This document shows, one piece after another, positions 61,038-64,000 of a stretch of DNA of 64,000 bases. Every line of letters begins with the position of its first letter. Within the stretch, counting starts at the first letter, position 1. Both the position numbers and the translations under genes were made by a program. The notes beneath the pieces are model-generated. The model saw only the letters and a program-made list of their open reading frames with translations, ran no database searches and was not told where the DNA came from. This DNA comes from Valencia hispanica (Eukaryota; Chordata; Actinopteri; Cyprinodontiformes; Valenciidae), in contig OY747701.1 of the NCBI GenBank assembly GCA_963556495.2, positions 40,363,501-40,427,500 on the forward strand, given 5' to 3'.

Positions 61038-64000
61038 CAGAATACCTGTTGGTCAGCAACGTGGAGCCTCTGGGTAATTCCTGGAGTTTCTGCTACTTCC
61101 CAGGACAATGAGTATAGAGGTAATGGTTCCTCAGAGTCACTAAAGAGTTTACTGCCATTTGCTGAGTGGCTAAACGTCTACTTTGGATGCTTTTGGCATT
61201 TTCAAACCTGCAACGTTAATGCGCTGTGAATACAATTCCAGTGTCCTTTTCAAAACATAGCTCAGATGTCCGTTTACAGGAAAGTTTGCAGAAAAACTTA
61301 CAGACTCAACTTGTGATGTCTTAATTTTGTACGACAGAAGATCTGTCAGCTTTTTTACATTTTCCATCACAATTTAACAGAGCCTTCTGTGCACAAATCT
61401 TGCTTAGAGAAGTTTAATGCTTCAGTTCCAAATATTGACTCAACTGTCCTAACATGCAAACGTACCAATTTACGCTGGTGTCCAGCTTCTACAAAAGATC
61501 AGGATAAAAAAGCATAAAATAATGTCTGATTTAATGTCTGTTCACATTAGGGAAGAATCTCATGAGGTGATAATTGGTGCAACAACAGATGTTGCTTTTA
61601 CTGTAGATATTTTTAATTCACAGAAAATTTGACTCGAGAGATATTACTTTGCATCTGTCTGCTCCTTTGAATGAAGTCACCATGTCCTAAGTGTATCTTA
61701 AAATTATAAATGAATGTTCGGAGCTTAGTTATAAACTTTGCTTTGAGACATCTTTAATGTGACAAAAAATCATTGTGAAACGTTTTTATTTACCATCCGT
61801 GAACTGCTAATGGCGTACAATCATGTTATATTTGCTCAACGTTAGTAAAAAAAAAAAAATTATAGTGTGAAATAACTTATTTTAACTTTTGCATTGCATT
61901 TGCAATGTGAAGTTGTTAAAGAGCTCCCGGTTGTCTGTACAGCACAGATCTGATTCAGTGCCCTATTTTAGCTCTTTATGGGCATCACTGAGCAAGATCT
62001 AGATTTGTGTAGCATATTTAAAATGTAGATAAAATGCTGCACATCTGTATATGCTGTCAAGCGATTGTTTATCATGTTGCACATGAGACTGGTACTTTTT
62101 AAGAAAATATTTTTGAAGATTTTGCAATATTTCTACAGGCATTTATTTTCTGTTAGGCCCACGCACGGGCTTCAAATAAGCATCATCGGATACAAAACCG
62201 TTCTTAAATGTTTGCACAGACCACTTCAACAGAGAACTCATGAACTACTTAAGTGTTTGTGTCAAAATATTAAATGTTTTCTTCATGAGAAACTAAAAAA
62301 TTATATTGTTAACATTATTTACTTGGTGTAGATAATCGATACAGGACCACATAAAGCTCTATCTGCCTGTGTGTTTGTTCTTTCAGGGAATTCTGGGAAT
62401 AAATCCGGTAAGACATCCAGTCTGTCCTGGTAGATCTTCCCAAAAATAATTTTAGGAAATGAGAATGACTTGCCACCACTTAGTCTTCCATATATGTCAT
62501 CGAGATAACTTTGATTTTTTTATTTTTTTATCAGTTTATTTATTGCCTTTGTAAATCTTAGTTTTGTCTCATTGAGGTCATTATAATGAATCGAGTCAAA
62601 AAGAGGTTATTAGGCTTTGTTGTTGTAACAAAGCGATGCTTTCTGTGGTGTTGTGTAGGATAGATTAACAAAAAACCGTGGAAATCCTCAAATCTCACAC
62701 AAACTTCTTCGTTGGGATGGAATAAATGTCTGTAAAAGAGGGCATATATGAATGTTCCTCTTAATCTGTACTTAAAGAGCTTATATCATCAATTTTATAA
62801 ACTTTTCATTTCCTTTGTGTTCAAGCTTGTAGCTCACATGACCATGATCAAAATTGAAAAGCGTGAAAGGCAAAAAGCAGGCTGCTTCACATCCATTGGG
62901 CATAAACCTTGTTAAAATTCGGTTATACTACTATATTACTACTTATACTACTAAAATGCTACTTTTTTTGCGGTTACTAACGCTACATTATCATCCATCA
63001 TCCATATATGGTAGTGCCTTTCTTTTTTAGTCGGCATGTCTTTTGTTGTTGTTTCAGAAAATTGTGTTTTGAAATTGTTAACCTGCATTGAAAATCCATG
63101 GAAGGCAGAATGGAATTTTGATTCTTTCAGTATTTTCAGGTTTTCTTGCTCTAAAATATGATGATATAGGCTCTTTAAAAACATAACAGTATTATGTCTG
63201 TCTCCGGGTGTGTCACTCCTATTAATTTGTTTGGGACATAAGGATTTTCCTGGACTTAAGAAGTTGTTGATGCATTGATATTTTCATTTGCACATGTCAG
63301 CTGGCTGGTTCAGATGACAATCACCAACAAAAAAAAAAACAACAGCTTTTATTTAACCTTTCAGATTATTTGTAATTATTTATGATACCAGGGATATACG
63401 TTTAAGTGGTTTTAAAAATCCAGATCAATCTTGTGGTTTGTGTTTGATCTCTTCAGATTACTGGTGTAGTTAATTTTATGTCTTAACTTTGTTTCTTATA
63501 AGAACTTGGCTGATCCTTCTGGGCCACTATGTTTCTTCTGTCTGGATTTTCCTTACATACATGTGATTTATACCCTGTGAGTTTCTGCCAGTGCTGTCTT
63601 TATCATCTCCTGCATGAAACTATTCAAATGTCTTTTGGTTCATCTGAAAGTATTGTATCGGTTTTTATTTCTTTTCTTTTCTTTTTTTATAAAAAAGCCT
63701 TTCAGCCCAAAATCTAAATTAACTAGATGAATGGTGATGAGATTTCTGAGTGTACCACTTCTCAGCCTGACAAGATTTTCATGCATCAATTTATGAACGC
63801 TGACATTTTTTTGTTTGTTGTTAATTTGATTTTTTTTCATTATCATTTCTCATATTAAAATCAGTTTTGTTTGGGAGCTTGTGTTGCATTTTTTCTGCAA
63901 ACATTTTTTGTCCACCTCAAGAGGAAATACACTAAGCCTGAACCCACTATACCCCACCTCCAATATGCTGCTTTTTAAAAAAAGATTTCCTTCTAGCAAT
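61038..64000 (+). other. CNST 3' UTR and flank
   Basis: No further gene is supported. AATAAA hexamers at 62398-62403 and 62721-62726 are candidate poly(A) signals for CNST. The rest is AT-rich with poly-A and poly-T runs and no recognised repeat. Confidence 0.4.

Overview
The window is vertebrate nuclear DNA, almost certainly from a teleost fish. It is AT-rich, has GT-AG introns, and carries many fish-type repeats (Tc1-like, hAT, Harbinger, Tigger, Kolobok-like and piggyBac-like DNA transposons, L1/L2-type LINE pieces, tRNA-derived SINEs and a very long GT microsatellite). There are no operons, CRISPR arrays or prokaryotic signals. The species cannot be told from the sequence.

Four protein-coding genes can be reconstructed by joining exons in phase at consensus splice sites. 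(1) 1620-5285, plus strand: a three-exon THAP-domain/DDE transposase-like gene of 479 codons with no frame disruption, either a young ISL2EU/Harbinger-related transposon or a domesticated gene. (2) 7267-18929, minus strand: SCCPDH (saccharopine dehydrogenase-like oxidoreductase), 12 exons, 427 aa. (3) 21025-25085, plus strand: TFB2M (mitochondrial transcription factor B2), 9 coding exons, 447 aa. (4) 32590-61037, plus strand: CNST (consortin), 11 coding exons, 803 aa, with a probable noncoding first exon at about 27250-27467. SCCPDH, TFB2M and CNST are also neighbours on human 1q44, so this is a conserved block, but the order and orientation differ from what I recall of the human locus.

The three housekeeping genes act in different places: SCCPDH is a Rossmann-fold oxidoreductase-like protein, TFB2M melts mitochondrial promoters for POLRMT, and consortin is a Golgi/trans-Golgi membrane protein involved in connexin traffic. 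They are linked by position, not by pathway.

Most of the remaining sequence is introns filled with transposon debris. Several insertions can be defined to the base by target-site duplications: hAT-type (8 bp) at 12084-12453, 28967-29377, 31011-31598, 33305-34507 and 43763-44754; a Kolobok-like element (TTAA) at 49853-53134; a piggyBac-like MITE (TTAA) at 35494-35872; and a SINE at 55406-55709. The CNST intron at 48185-56200 holds a Tc1-like element (about 48330-54560) into which at least three other elements, one with its own guest, have inserted in turn. From 61038 to the end I see only the CNST 3' UTR and noncoding sequence.
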